This document shows, one piece after another, positions 1-13,300 of a DNA stretch of 47,654 nucleotides. Source of the stretch: Xanthoparmelia taractica (Eukaryota > Ascomycota > Lecanoromycetes > Lecanorales > Parmeliaceae); contig JANQBS010000281.1 in NCBI GenBank assembly GCA_033085395.1, positions 1 through 47,654 of the forward strand. The letters run 5' to 3'. The position numbers and the translations under genes were made by a program. The notes beneath the pieces are model-generated. The model had not been told where the DNA came from. It did not search any database and saw only the letters and a list, made by a program, of their open reading frames with translations. The first letter of the stretch is position 1, and each line of letters begins with the position of its first letter.

Positions 1-3000
1 GATATCCTATACCTTTCGATATGGTATTCGAAAAACTAGTCCCATACCATCAAATATACCACACCTTTCCGACCCGTACGTACGAAGTATTCAGTACTAA
101 GATTATTATAATTTATTCGAAAGATTTCTTCTTTCGTCGTAGGGTCGTTAGATATATAGACTATAAGACTACGACGTAGTAGTCTATCCTCTTCGACTCT
201 CTATTTCGAAAGCTTATTCTGCTTAGTAGTATATCTTTAGCGCTACTTCTCGTTCGTAACGAAAGCGTTCTTACGTTATAACTTAAGTAGCTATACTACT
301 ATTAATTCTCGTAACTCTAAATAGAACCTCTTCGACTTTAAAACCTAGTAAACTAGAAGTCGAGACGATATTGTAGTATCTAGAATACGTATCTATCTAT
401 CGAGTACTCTCTTATCTAAGTCTATAACTTAGATATCTACAACGATAGTATCGTCTAGTTACTTCGTTAATACTATAAGTTTAACTATAGTAGATATATT
501 ATTACGTTTCTATAGATTAGATTAATATTTCTAACTACGAAGCTTTCTTCGCAAGATAGAGAGAAAATTATTATTATTATTCTCGCTACTATTCGATTTA
601 ATAATATTAGAACTTTTTAACGACGTATTCGTAGAATTAAGTTTTCTCTTACGATAATTAATTATAAAGTTAAAAGTAGCTAACTTCTTAGCCTAGCGAA
701 TCTACTTCGTATTAAGCTTCTTTATCGTTATAAAACAACGTAAGTTATTATAGTCTAAGATTATATCAATAGAGTACTTACTACTCTATAGATAGTATCT
801 CTAATTCTTAAAGCTAAGTACGATTATATATAATTCTTTATTATACGTATTTTAGCGAGTCTTAGAATCTTTAAATTTATAGCTAAAGAACGTAATAGAA
901 TATTATTAATCGTCTTTACTTAGCTAGCTAAGTACGCTACCCGTATCTACTTACGAAGTATCGATCTCTATTCGAAGTACTCGCTTCTAGTTATAATATT
1001 CTAGAATAGATATAATTATAAATACTTATTTAAGTATTTTAAAAGCCTCGCGTACTTAGTTATTAAATACGAAAGATAATCTAGTTTCGCCTTTCTTTAC
1101 CCCTCGGGTTAAGTTAGTTAAGAGCGTAGCTATCTACGAGAACTCCTTTACGAATTACCGATAGAAGTCTACGAATCTTAGAAATATTAGTATATTCTTA
1201 GTAGACTCTAGTTCTAGCTACTTAGTAATAGTATTAATACGTAATTACTCTATTTAGATACTACGCTAGTTTATTATAAAACTAAGAAAAGTAACCTCGC
1301 TACGATTAAATATGTATTTCGATAACTTCGTATAGAGTCGATACTTTAATAGTACTCGCAGGACCTTATATATATATTTCTAATATAATTCTTTCGACTT
1401 AGAATAAACTAGTACGTCGTCTAAATATACTATATAAAAGACGTCGATATATAGCTTAAGTATCTTATTTATATATACTTAGAAGATTACGAGCGTATTT
1501 ACGAGACTAAAAGATATTACTTAGTACTTAAACTAGTCGTAGCGAGTTCGAAAGGCGATTTTCTACTTATCTCCCTTTCGTACTCGTATTCGATAATACG
1601 TATTACGAATATCGATCTTAGTAAAGTTAGTGTTGGCAACGGTTGAAATAGTTGGTTTTCAGGGTCAAACTGCACCAACTACTGGATTTAAATATCGAAA
1701 CTACATCAACTATTAGATATTCAAAACCAACTATTAAACTAATAGTTTTACTAATAGTGTAGTAGTTTTAGAAGATATCGTTTTAATTGGTTCGCTAATA
1801 TAGTGCTAAGCCCCAGCCCTATATATTAGCCCTATATATTAGCCCTATATATCAGCCCTACTCGTTAGCCTTATATCTTAAAGCTTATCAAGCCTATAGC
1901 TTATTTAAAATCCAGTCTATTCAAAGTCGATAATATTAATCGCAAAAACTATTAGTGAATCAGTTGGTTTTTAGATTTAAACTACATTAACTACCAACTG
2001 TTAAAACCCAAACCACACCATCAACTGCTAGAAACTGATAGTTCAACTGTTGGTGGAGCAGTTAGTTGATGCACCGTTACTAACACTAAGTAAAGTACTT
2101 CGTATACGCGAATCTTTCTAAGATTTTCGAAAGTAGTAGTAACGGGTAGTTATTCTTAATAATTACCTCGTTAAGCCCTCGGTAGTTAATATAAAGTCGT
2201 AACGAACCGTTTACTTTCTTAACGAATAGTATCGACAATCTAATCGAACTAGTTAAGAGACGAATCTACTTCTTTTCCAGCGTACTATTTAGGTATTCCC
2301 TAATCGCTACGAGCTTATTATACAATATATTATAAATTAGACTACTCCTTAGTAGCCTATTAGATAGTAAAGCTATTAAGTATTTAACCTACTTATACGT
2401 ATTAAGACTATTAGATAGTTCTTTCGAGAAGACTTTCGATACGTACTCTAACTACTTAGATACATTAGAATCGTCTAACTACGTAGTACTATACTACGTA
2501 GCCCGATCGTAGTAGATTTTACTACTTACCGATAGAATTTAATATAGTATTACGATATACGCTTAGCCTCGATCGCTATTAATAACTATATTAGCTAGCG
2601 ATATAAATTCTTTAATATCTACGAGTACGATATCTATCTTTCTCTTAAGATCTTTAAGAGAATCGCGATAGATCTAGAATTACTCGCGCTAATAAATATT
2701 AGGATCGATATTATAGATCTAAGGATAATTAAGAATAAGATTATAGCCTCGTATATCTACTATATACGTCTTTAAGGTACTTACTTATTTTCTATCTCTA
2801 CTATCTACGAGGCTAAATACTAGATTATATATTCTATACGAGAATATCTTATAACTATTAATAGTACGCACTATAATTAAGTTATACTTAGGTTTAGAAA
2901 TCTACGTATTCTTAATAAAAGATTACGATATAAAGATTTTCTTATCCTCGATATCTACTAAGATAGTAATATTACGCTTACCCGTAGGCGTAGTAATTTC

Positions 3001-4560
3001 ACCTCGTAATACTAAGAAACGAGATCGTCGCTTAGTAGATAGTAGTCTTAATACTTTAGCGGCGAGTATTAGACTTTACCTTTTCCCTTACTAGAGTCTT
3101 TATTATATTTTTCGTTATTCGTAATATAGTTCTTATATTCGAACGAATCTTTATAGTACTCGTACTTCTTATAATCTTAGTATTAGACGTTAGTAAGATC
3201 TACTATCTTATACTTAGTATTAGAGTCGCTACCTTCGAATTTTCGCGTAGACTTTTACTCTTATATCGTCGAAGAGGATAAACTCTTCTTCTAATTCTTA
3301 GTATATTAGCTCTTAGACTTCGTATACTATTAACTACTACTTACTTAAGTATACGTTTTATCGCTAGAGCGACTCTTATCGAGAGTAGATAAATCTTTTA
3401 TTCTTCGTAGTCTTTACTTTATACTCTAGTACTACCGTAGTAATACGATAAAGGTAGTAGATTAATATACCTCTTTTATCGCTTCTAGAGAAATTTTCTC
3501 TATTACTCTATCTCGTAGGGTCTCGAAACGTTTAGTATCGATTACTATATAATCTCGCTACGACTATATCTAGATAAGATAGTCGTTAAAGTTTAAGATC
3601 GATTAATTCTCCTTTATAAATACTTTAGCTAGATTACGATCTACGTTATAAGATTTGACGGTAGAGTTATAAACCTAGTCTCTATACTACTCCTTATACT
3701 CCTTCTAAATAGATTCTTCTTTTTTACGTAATACTATATCGCGATCGTTTCTTTAAGTTTACTTCTTAGTATCTACTAAGAGATTAGAGAACTAGCGAGT
3801 CTTTTCTTCGTCTATTCGAAAGTCGTTACGAGGTATCGAATCGATATAATTCTCGTAATCTCGTAGGAATATAGTTATTAAGATATAGTTAGTAAGGTAT
3901 TACGTATTAGGCGGTTTAGTAAGATTTACTTTCTTACGACTAGTATCGCGGTAGTAATCGTCGCTATACTTACGGCGATAATCTCATACGATTTCTACTT
4001 AGGCTAGCTTAAGTCTTTCGATAACTAGTAGCTTTTTAGTATCAAGCTTAATAAGTCGAGAGCGTTAGATTAAGATTAGACCTTCGAAGCGAAGATCTTC
4101 GCTACTAGATATAGGAATATTAGATATAATATTTCTATAGTCGCTATTTCCGCTAACGATATTAGACGAGATTGTAATAATATTATAATTAATATCTTAG
4201 TCTTCTTATTACGAAGTAGGCGTATATTAAGAAAGATTATCTACTTAACTACTATCGTCGCTAGAACCCGACAATAGAACGTTTCTACTTCGCAGGTTAA
4301 TAGAATCGACTCGCTAATTACTTACTATAGCTAACTAGATAGCTCTGTACGAACGAAGCTATTAGAACTATAGGGTAGTAAGATTCCCTTTTAATAGAAC
4401 TACGTAGTAGCTAGATACTATACGAGAGTTAAAAGTATAAAGTAGAAGTTTAAGTATTTAATTACTAGTTAAACTAATAGCTAAGAAAGAAAGAAAGGAA
4501 AAATAGAAGAGCGCCGAGTAATAATATTCTCGCTAAGTATACTAGGCTATACTAAGTATA
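1..4560 (-). mobile_element. RIP-degraded Ty3/Gypsy retrotransposon, minus strand, cut by the window edge
   Basis: This AT-rich block reads on the minus strand as a decayed Ty3/Gypsy polyprotein. The reverse transcriptase core lies at about 1405-2205: reading leftwards one sees a YRGLNE-like motif near 2190, then NNYP, TKIDIRNTY, and finally the active-site YLDDVLVYS near 1410-1430. An RNase H-like stretch (YNKEL- and WRYYL-like) follows at about 640-900, so integrase would lie at or beyond the left edge. The part at 2300-4500 should hold protease and gag but is too mutated for me to assign. Stop codons are frequent, mostly TAG/TAA replacing CAG/TGG/CAA, and CpA/TpG are almost absent. The hAT MITE at 1628-2088 splits the RT. 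No LTR was identified. The right boundary, set where the opposite-strand Gypsy relic begins, is approximate. Confidence 0.75.
1628..2088. mobile_element. Non-autonomous hAT-type MITE, 461 bp, inserted in the Gypsy RT
   Basis: The element starts TAGTGTTGGCAACGGT and its other end, reverse-complemented, reads TAGTGTTAGTAACGGT, a terminal inverted repeat with 14 of 16 matches. It is flanked by a perfect 8-bp duplication, AGTAAAGT at 1620-1627 and 2089-2096, the size expected of hAT elements. Removing it rejoins the Gypsy RT reading frame. It holds no coding potential, has several AACTATT/CCAACTA motifs in both orientations, and carries a short tandem array of AGCCCTATATATT units at about 1809-1860. 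CpA and TpG are common inside it, unlike the flanks, so it inserted after the surrounding DNA was mutated. Confidence 0.9.
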
Positions 4561-5727
4561 CTTAGATATTCGTACTAGCTACGTACCTCGTAGCCTAGTA
4601 AACGTTATACGCTTTCGCTTCTTATAAATAGATAGCTATTAAAGTTCTTATAATATTAAATATCGATAAATTTAGTATTTAAGCTCGTACTTTACTCGAT
4701 ACTAGCGCGAATTAGTTATATATTAGTAAAGAAATTATAAACTAGTTACCTAGTTATTATCGTATTTCTATCGATTCTTTTTTAGTTAAATTATTAAATA
4801 GATAGAAAATCGTATCGCGAGAGAAGTTATTAATCTTATATTAAATCGGGTCGTAGAGGGAACGAATTCGAGCTCGTATCTTACTAACGTTAGAGTAAGA
4901 TCTTATTCTAGAACTCTTATAGTTTTAGCTCGTAAATTCCTAGATTAATTAAACCTCGTTAGTAATTATTCTTAAGAATAATAAAAATCGATTCTATCTT
5001 ATATAGCTATTACGTTATTAGAAAGACTTATATAGTAATAGTCTTAAGATAATAAGTATATATATCGCTATTAGATTCTTACGGAAGAAGAAAATCGAAG
5101 AATATCTTTTAGTAGTTAAGAAAATCGATAAGATCGCTAAAGACTCGCTATAAAAGAGTTATCTTCTCGAGTTAAATAAGTCTCGACTTTATTCTATTAT
5201 CGAGAAGTATCGAGCTATTTTTAGATCTAAATTATTAGATAAACTATCGCCTAAGCGTAAGATAGAGTATTTTATTAATACGATCGATATAAGATTTAAT
5301 AATATTAATATCTACTTACTATTATAATCTAGTCTAGAAGAATAAACTAAGTAGATTTATAAATTACTTAATAAGGGCTTAATTCGAGAATCTTATAATT
5401 CTTAGAGATTTCTAGTTTTATTTATTAAGAAAGCTAAAGATATATAGCGAATATATATCGATTATCGTACTTTAAATATTATTACTATTAAAAATAGATA
5501 TTCTTTATCGCGTATTTAGAATTATCTCGATCGTATAGATCGATATCGATATAAGTTAAAAATCGACCTAATATTAGAGTATTATTAAGTATATATCGCT
5601 ATAAAAGATATTTCGAAGATAGCGTTTAATACTCGTTATAGTAAATATAAATTTATCGCGATATCGTTTAGACTTATAAACGCGTCGATAACGTTCTAGA
5701 CGATAATAAATAATATTCTTATCTTCT
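4560..5727 (+). mobile_element. RIP-degraded Ty3/Gypsy retrotransposon, plus strand (protease and RT)
   Basis: On the plus strand an aspartic protease signature (LLDTSAN, then LYISKEI) is readable at about 4690-4740. An RT domain follows at 5370-5720 with the motifs GLIRES, LFIKKAKD, IDYRTLN, IKNRYSL, KIDL, AFNTRYSKY, SFRLINAS and TF*TIINNIL. These fit the order of a Ty3/Gypsy pol. The YLDD active site is not found downstream: the reading ends at the solo LTR at 5728 and does not clearly resume after it. Many TAG/TAA codons and Cys/Trp losses fit RIP. It is convergent with, and separate from, the relic to its left. Confidence 0.75.
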
Positions 5728-5905
5728 TGTCATGGAAAATGGTCTTGGGATTAATAATTAAAAAGTCTGTCGAATTCTAAGGGCCGCAGAGCGGAGAAAT
5801 CTATTGGGAAACTAATACACATTTGGCCTAGCCTCCCCGATCTTCCCCGATCTCCCAAAATGCCTTTGGCATACAGGCATACAGGCATACAGAAAAACCG
5901 TGACA
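5728..5905. mobile_element. Solo LTR, 178 bp, unmutated
   Basis: The segment begins TGTCATGG and ends CCGTGACA, a short inverted repeat with the TG...CA ends of an LTR. It is flanked by a 5-bp duplication CTTCT at 5723-5727 and 5906-5910. It contains three tandem copies of the 8-mer CATACAGG or its last partial unit near 5876-5892 and no coding sequence. No internal region or second LTR is nearby, so it is read as a solo LTR. It keeps CpA and TpG, in contrast to the RIP-mutated DNA on both sides. Confidence 0.75.
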
Positions 5906-5910
5906 CTTCT

Positions 5911-7840
5911 AGTTCTTTTTCTATAGATTCGAATAATAATACGAGAATACTAAGATATTAAGTACACAATAAGCGCGTTTCTCGAAGTTCTTCTCTACTA
6001 AAGAATTAAAGAAATAGATATCTAAAATCTAAATCGAATAAATATCGAATAGTTAAATAATAAATATCTTAATTCTAATAGAATCGAATCGAATAAGAAT
6101 ACTATTTAGTAGGCTTACTAGCTAGAGAATACTAAGATTCTTAACTACGTAATAGAAGTTTTTCTTTAAGATTCTCCTAGTCTATTACTTATTTAATATC
6201 TATATCGTAGACGTACTTATTTATAGAGATTATAGAAATTTTTTCTTTATTTCTAGTTCTAATCTAGCTCTATATCTCTATTTCTTCTTATATATCGATT
6301 TTATAAATATACTTCTTTTCTTATTATACAATAACTTATATCTACTATATCTTTGAATTTTACTCTTAACGTATACTTTATAGCTCTTCGTAATCGATCT
6401 CTACTAATATTTTATCTAGCCTTTCTTTTATATATTCGTATACTCTCTTATACTATAGAGTCTAATACTAGCTAATCTTACTTCGTACTTCGAGTTTCGT
6501 AGTAGTATAATATAGTATAATATTAATACGAAGTCGTAACTAATATTAGTTCTTAACTTAATTCTAGATCTTTCTAATTCTATAGCGTATTTTTAATAAC
6601 TATAATAGAGACTATAGAGGTATTCCTTAATTTCTAAGTTAACTCTAAATCTATTTCTTCTATACTTCTCTTATTAATCTTAATATCTTCTACGAGACTA
6701 ATATCGACTAATTAACTAATCTAACAACGACTTAGAGTTAATTAGATATCTAAGAAGAATAGCTATTATTATATTAGAAACTAGAGTTAAGTTCTAATAA
6801 CTTAATTAAATACTCGTAGTATAACGAGAATAATATGTTAGAATTTAGCCCTCAAATGTTAGTGCAGGGATGATTCCCAGCCTTCTCACAGGAGCTGCTC
6901 TGTCAGCCACCCAAATTTGTATATTAAATAGAGCCTGCTCCAGGGGAGCCTTTCAGGAATTAATTAATTATTCTTAAATATTTTCAATATAATAGTTATA
7001 TAGATCTAAGAGTAATAGAAAAAGTCTAGATATATATAAGTATATTAAGTTACGCTAGATCTAATCGAAAATTAGAGTATTAACGATACTAAAACTATAA
7101 TATTAAATAAATTTATATATATTTTTTCAATATCTATTTTTAGAATAAAATTATATTAACTATATAAAAAATAGATAAAAAATAAAAAATTGCTCGCGAA
7201 ATAAGAAAAGCTCGAATCGATACGAATCTACGCAAGTGACGTAAGAAATCTTCTTAATTAAAAAGTCTTATTTCTTCTTCTCTTTATATTAGCGTCTATA
7301 ATTAGTATACTTAAAATTTCTAAAAAATATAGATTATTATTCTAGTTTTTCTTTAAATCGTAAACTAAAAATTATTAAAATCGATTTTATATTTATTAAG
7401 CTATTGTTAAAAATCGAAAAAGTTAATATTATCTTAATAAGTTATATTACTTAACTTTAAATAGGTATGAATTAAAGATTAAAATTAATAGATTAATTTA
7501 ATATTATATAACTTAAATATTTTTTATAAGACTAGCTCTATATATATTTTAGTAATAGCGCGACTAAAGATATCTTTAATATTTCTTATTTAATTCTAAT
7601 AAAAATACTAATACTATATATATATCTAGATCGAAGACTTGAAAATATATCTCTTATTACTATTAATTTTATACTTAATTTTACTTTCTTTTTTCGTTTC
7701 TATAACTCTTTATATTTTATAAATATATTTATTATTATCGTCTTTTTTAATTCTAATACGTTCTCTACTCTAGAATTTCTGGTTTAAATTTAGTTAAAAG
7801 GGCGCTAAGGAAATCTTAATATAATCCTTACCGTGTGTAC
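5911..7840. repeat. RIP-mutated AT-rich DNA, unassigned
   Basis: This stretch is dominated by TA-rich sequence with CpG retained and CpA/TpG rare. I could not identify a protein domain on either strand. It is probably decayed transposon sequence. A less mutated island of about 125 bp lies at 6836-6960. The transition to ordinary base composition occurs at about 7780-7850. Confidence 0.6.
6836..6960. other. Unmutated island in RIP-mutated DNA, possible LTR fragment
   Basis: About 125 bp with normal CpA/TpG content begins TGTTAGAATTTAGCCC, like the start of a fungal LTR, and holds imperfect inverted segments (GGAGCTGCTCTGT and GGAGCAGGCTCT). No matching right end or target duplication was found, so its identity is uncertain. 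Confidence 0.3.
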
Positions 7841-7849
7841 AATCTTACT

Positions 7850-8880
7850 GAATATTATTTAAAGAGGAAAGCGTACGTCGGTACGAAAGCTTTGTGGTTC
7901 TTGTTATTATATAAGAAGCTTTATAAGAATAGCAGCGACAATATTAAGTAAGGGACTTGCTGAACTGATTGTAAAGATGATTTCTTTCGAAGCATAGAAG
8001 TTGGAGCCAATGGGCAGACACTAAGGTAGAGAGGAATAAGGTATCTTTCAAACTCGCGCTGGCCAGAAGCAGCTAACCGCCCTCAACATAACCATTGCTG
8101 GGGATTTCGTCATCGACACCGCCCTCGTTCGGAAATCTGCGAAGGAATCGGCGTATCTCAACCAGCAACTCCCTACGACTCTAGTAAAAATATAAGGCGT
8201 CGGGAAAAGCAGACTCGCGAAAAGAAGAAGAAGAAATAAAGAGCTATCTGTCTATTCACAGACTCTTACGCGAAAAACGGGAGGAATGCGTACATAGACA
8301 TTACCTAGATTGTTTCGCGGTGTTGGGATTACTCTCCGAGTATTCCTAATACCCTCGACTAGTCCACTTCATGGTTCAGACAGCCTGTTCTCCAGTTCAG
8401 GTTCTATCTCTCCATTATGCCGGTTGATGGGCTAGCTTTAAGATCTGGGTTTCACGTATTATGTTCCTTTATAAAGCGGAAAGCCGGCGGAAAAATTAAT
8501 GGTCGTATGTCTTTGGTCGAATAATATTGGTGAGTTGCCCGTACTTTCATCGCAAATCGATGTGGTATATATGTAGTGTAGAATGGGTGATTGAGAAGAT
8601 AATCATGTAGAGCGCGTTGAATGGGCTTTAAGGAAGGGATGATCACAATAACGTAACTTCGTAAGTGAGTAAATAAGTGGCTATGATGATTCCCTTCACC
8701 ACCTAGAACCTCCAGTCTTAGACTCCCAGCATTTAATCTAAGTTCTTGTTACTACCTTTTAGAGCCACGTATAAGAACTTCTTATCGTCCTCCCTGATAT
8801 TTAGCATTTCTGTTATGTCATCATAATTATTATCCTCCTTCTGCAGGACAGCCTCGACGAGTTGCTCTACTGAAGTCTGG
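7850..8880. other. Intergenic, no supported gene
   Basis: Base composition is normal here. A 64-codon minus-strand frame at 8452-8646 has no recognisable features and I do not call it. The segment lies 3' of the minus-strand gene that ends at 8886, so its right end may include that gene's terminator. Confidence 0.4.
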
Positions 8881-8885
8881 GCCCG

Positions 8886-9835
8886 CTAATCTTCAATTAT
8901 TTTCCAGATGCACTTGTTCTTCTGATTTAGAGTAACTTTATTAGCCTCGTTTATATCGACTTTACGGATACGAACGGCGACGACACGCTCTCCCTCTGTT
9001 GATAGGAACAGTTCTATATCTTTGCTTCGGGAATGTGAAGCTTGGGCGTTCAATTTGGATTCATTAGCATTCAAAACTTTGCCGATGGATTCTGTATAAG
9101 AATTGAGCGATATAGATCCGGAAGTGGAGAGCTTGGAATTCCTGCTTTTTTCCACACGTTGGTTGAGCGTGGTTTGAATTCCAGTGATGAGATAGATATT
9201 TTGCTCTTCTTTCACTTGTTCTTGTATCTAGCTTTGCACTCTCTCTTGGCTTGTAAGAACTTTGAAGCGATTATTTGAGTTATTAAGCTCATAGGTGCAC
9301 GTATTGTCTGCTACTATTATTTGGGACGAAGTTGCTGAGTTTGTTAAAGAGCCAACGAGCCAGTTCAATAGCTTGACTACGATGCTTGTGTTCAAGGAGT
9401 CATTGTTTGACTCTAATTGAGGGCCGGTCCTGGATACAGTACAGTCGGTTTGTAGACTCAGAGAAGTTGAGCCGTTCTGAATGTCTTCGTTAGGATGCAA
9501 AGGATCCGTAATTAGTGAATCGATCTTGACGCTATCCAGGGGTAGAGGGTAAACTTGTAGGATCAATTTAGGGATTATTGCGGGTATATCTGAGGTACGT
9601 AAAATTGAGTGTGCTGGTGGGCCAATATTCTGAAGCCTGAGTAGTAGTATATAATGTTGGAAATATTGGTGACGGATAGTTTGCTGCTACTGAAAATTCT
9701 GACTATATACAAGCGATAGGGCTGAGTAGTGCCAAATTCCAACATATAAAACTGCACAAAGGGCAGGCTGAGCTTCTCAATCACCTGCCCCTCACTAGAA
9801 AGTGTGGGTGGTTGCTCTGCAGCCAAGCTCTCCAA
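8886..9835 (-). pseudogene. Conserved-hypothetical-like small protein gene, broken
   Basis: Two consecutive segments (9566-9228 and 9215-8886) share one frame and are separated only by a TAG at 9228-9230, giving about 225 residues. A further segment in another frame (9835-9575, beginning MESLAAEQ) lies upstream and probably joins through an intron. The protein has a LITDPLHPNED segment, then FKVLTSQERVQ, then a YLITGIQTTLNQ motif, a Ser/Asn-rich stretch, and a C-terminal AVRIRKVDI strand. From memory, fungal hypothetical proteins often share this order (a DPxxP segment, an (F/Y)(L/M)(V/I)TG(L/I) motif, a Ser-rich linker, then a VRKI end), but I know no named function. It has no signal peptide or membrane segment. 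It is divergent from the CVNH-TPR-CHAT gene, 490 bp away, so a shared promoter is possible. Confidence 0.55.
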
Positions 9836-10325
9836 GGCGGAAGTCCTCTAACAAACTGTGTGGCTGCGCTAAATTACCAGCATCTATCCTAAAACTTGGC
9901 GTAGTCAGCCTTTCGTACACGCCTCCCTATTAGTAACCTATAAGTCGACAGTGGGCGAGATATGTCTTATTAGAGCTGTCCTCAAGACCTACTTTAGTGC
10001 TAATTTTGTACTGTGAAGTGCTTATCGGAAAGTTTTGGCCTAACCATAAAATTTGCCCGGGTGACTTGAGTTAACATCATGGCGTTGCTAGTGGAGAGGC
10101 AATGCAAAGTGTCATCCAATAGCTACACTGCCGCTGCGAGATAGATCACACCCCAAATTATGTTGGCTGGGGGTGGTGCATTCCCAAATAATTATGCATA
10201 ATAAGGCGTGTCAGAACCCTGTTATCACCAAATAAGTGGCACAAAATTACATATGAAAAGGGATATGTCTTGCGCAGACAGATTCAGCTTCATTTACGCT
10301 GAAAATATCAGTTAGTGACGCATAA
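9836..10325. promoter_or_regulatory. Divergent intergenic region between two host genes
   Basis: This 490-bp segment separates the start of the minus-strand gene at 9835 from the plus-strand ATG at 10326. It should contain both promoters. I see no clear TATA box or operator. CpA/TpG are frequent, so it is not heavily RIP-mutated. Confidence 0.35.
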
Positions 10326-13300
10326 ATGAACCTTTTATCTGAACGACCATATCAGCCTCGAACTCCCGGAAAGCGGGCTTTAGGCTCGGACAGTTTGGCG
10401 GAATTTGAAAACCACATTCAGCCGGAGACAGATGATGCATTCCAAGCATAGATCCTCAGCTTGTTTAATTGAGAGATAGATGAAATATGTGATCCAAAGA
10501 GGCATAATTCTCCTCGGGTTTCGAATCCACCCAATAAGGAAAAGCCTCTTCCTGACTAACAATCCCAAGCTGGCAACTTCTTAAGTTCCAGCCGCGATTT
10601 CTCTATCGACTCAGAAGGGACTCTTGAAGCACAGTGTCAGATGCTCAACGGAGAATATCACTTCTCTGCTATGAGTCTCAAATCTATTATCATGGGCTTA
10701 AACGGCGAATTCCATTGGCTAGATGGAACCGTCCGATCTCCTGGTTGTCCCATATCGGATGCGAGCAATTGGAACCTTGTAAGCGGATGCAAAGTAAAGG
10801 CCGACAGTCTCCCTCCGGAGCTAAAAGGGTTCTGGGTTATTGCTCGGTGTATGGACGATGGTGGTGGATACAAATATTGTTTTCTCATTCTTGATGATAG
10901 AATCAGCAATGATAATGGGCGTCTGAAGCTTATAACACCTCTGGGCCTACTCACCATACCTCTGTTTACGGATTGCCATGTATCCACAGTCGCTATAGCT
11001 ATGGTTATCGGTACATAGCATCGGGGGCTGACTGTCCAAAGCGAAGACATTGAGTTCCAAGTTCAAAATTTTCTCCGAAGCCAATGCTTCGTACAAAGCT
11101 CGAAATGGCCACTTGCAGAAAGCCTCGATGCGAAAGCTGCAACACTTGTTTCGCTTATGTGGATCAGATTTTGCCGCGAATATACAGTTTGTGATCTGAT
11201 CAAGTTCAGAGAAATTTGCAAAGCGATAGATGACCGCTTCCGTGATCAGCCGCCACCAAGCCACGAGCTGAAAGTACTGCTTGAACACTATCGAGAAATT
11301 CCATCACATCTGGAGCGTCAGGCCATTACTCTTGTTCAGCGCGCGAACGATACAAGGCAGATATCTTTTATCCACGAAGCCATTCATATTTTGCAAATGT
11401 TGCTAGAAATGATTGCTGAGGACGATGAACGGAAGCTAATTTGTGGACAAACATTATGCCAGATGGTCTTGCTTCGGTATAACGCAACTTCCGAACGCGA
11501 CGACTTACGAACGGCATGCTCTTTAGCTGAGACTTTCTGCATCACATACTCCGGAAACGGCGACCGGAAAGCATCTGCGCTAGTGATCCTCGCAGAATGC
11601 AAATTAAAAGAAGATAGAATGCCTGGCTAGCAGAAGAATAGAAAAGCCATCCTCGATGCGCTGAAAGAAGCGGAAAGTTGCTCAACTGGACTCAATCAGC
11701 ATGTTGCTCGGCAGAACCTATGCATTTATCACATCGAAAACCTTTCTTCCTTCGAGGCCTTTGACTATAACGAACTAGATCACACACTTGAATTGCTAGA
11801 TATCGCGCCGACTGAAACTGCGGCTGAGGGTGAGGAAGTACCCCCCCTGGTTGAGATCTTGCATTGATGCTTCAAGGCTCAAGGTCTTAGTCTTGCTTTC
11901 CGGGCAAAGCCCGAAGACTTATCACTTATTAATAAGGCGATTAAGTGCGCGGAGAAGTCTTTCTCTGCATTTAAGAATGCAAGGGCCAAGTATGCGTTGA
12001 GTGATGAAATTTTCGCCCTCTCATTAATAGCTCACGCGCAGGCTCTTGCTCACCGATTCTAGATATCCGAAGCTTCCGATGACCTAAGTCGAATCATCGA
12101 GATCTATCAAGAGGCCCTGGTCATATGTATATCGCTATCCAGAGGACGAGCAGACATTCTTCACGGACTCGCTGTTCACCAGTTGCTGTGGCATGAGCGG
12201 AAAGGCGCGCTGAAGATGTGTGGGAATGTCTAAAGTAGCGTAGACCAACTTTTAGCTGACGCTCTCGAGAACGCGAAAGCAGCCTATCAAAGCCCTTTGA
12301 AATATAGTAATGCATATGAATTATACGCCCATACCTTTCTCCGGGCCTGGGAACTATCTTTTGGAGTATCGGGATGCTGATCATTTCTTGATGAGGCTAT
12401 TCGAATTGCAGAAGATTCGCACACTAAACTTCTGCAAAACAACAGTGTATGCACCCTTCTCGAAGCCACAAAGTGCCGGTTGCTCTTCCAACGATACTTG
12501 CTTCGGCGGTCTCCAGGTTTGTACGATGAAGCTATGGATGCCGCCCGCCGGCACTGTCAGCGCGACCCCTTGAAGGCTATTAACGGACCGCATCAAGTCA
12601 TTGAAATTATATGCATTGCAATGGCAGTATTCAAAATGAAAGCTACTTCGCTACAAGAATTTCTTCCTATTGAAGACGTGGCTTTCGTGACGCAGCCGTG
12701 CGACCAAATCCTCAATCTCGATTACGAGCAAGTAAGAGATCATATCGAGGCAGGTAATATACATGGCTCACTCCGGGGCGCATCGAAGGAGTGGGTAGGA
12801 GCAAATAAGGCGTATGAAAAAACGATGATTTTATTCAAACGGCTAGTTACTCGGTCGCTGTCGCGAGCTGACCAGGAATAATTGCTGAAACGATTTTCTA
12901 CGGGTCTACCCACAATAGCCAGCTTTGCAGCCCTTTATGCTGCCGAAGCTACCGGATCATCGGCAGAGGAGGTTGCTCTTTCAATTTTGAAGCATTTGGG
13001 ATCTAGCCGAGGCATGCTTGCCAGGCTTGTTTTCCAGTCAAGGCTGAACCTGGAGCTATTTCGATCAGAGGACGAGAACGCTGCTAAAGAGTACGATAGT
13101 CTACTGAAACAGCTCACTTTGCTTGAGGCAGTTACAAGTATTGACGAGAATCAGACCTCAAGTAGCAATGATAACATAAGAGGGGCGAATGTGATCCAAC
13201 GAAGGACTGAGATTATAAAACGTTTATCGGAGCTAGAGGATAGATTAGAGGCGAAGATAGAAGATATTAGTATGGGTGTCTTGAAAAGCTTGGTTTGCAA

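Noticed and set aside
5876..5892. Short CATACAGG tandem, considered as a CRISPR-like or regulatory array
   Set aside because: Too short, no spacers, and it lies inside a solo LTR of a eukaryotic genome.
8452..8646. 64-codon minus-strand open frame
   Set aside because: No domain, no splice context and no neighbouring frame in phase.
8886..9835. Gasdermin identity for the small gene beside the CHAT gene
   Set aside because: The layout suggests it, but I see no gasdermin motif in the readable sequence, so no such function is assigned.
10658..11288. Long minus-strand frames opposite the CVNH region
   Set aside because: They are shadows of the plus-strand gene, which has recognisable domains.
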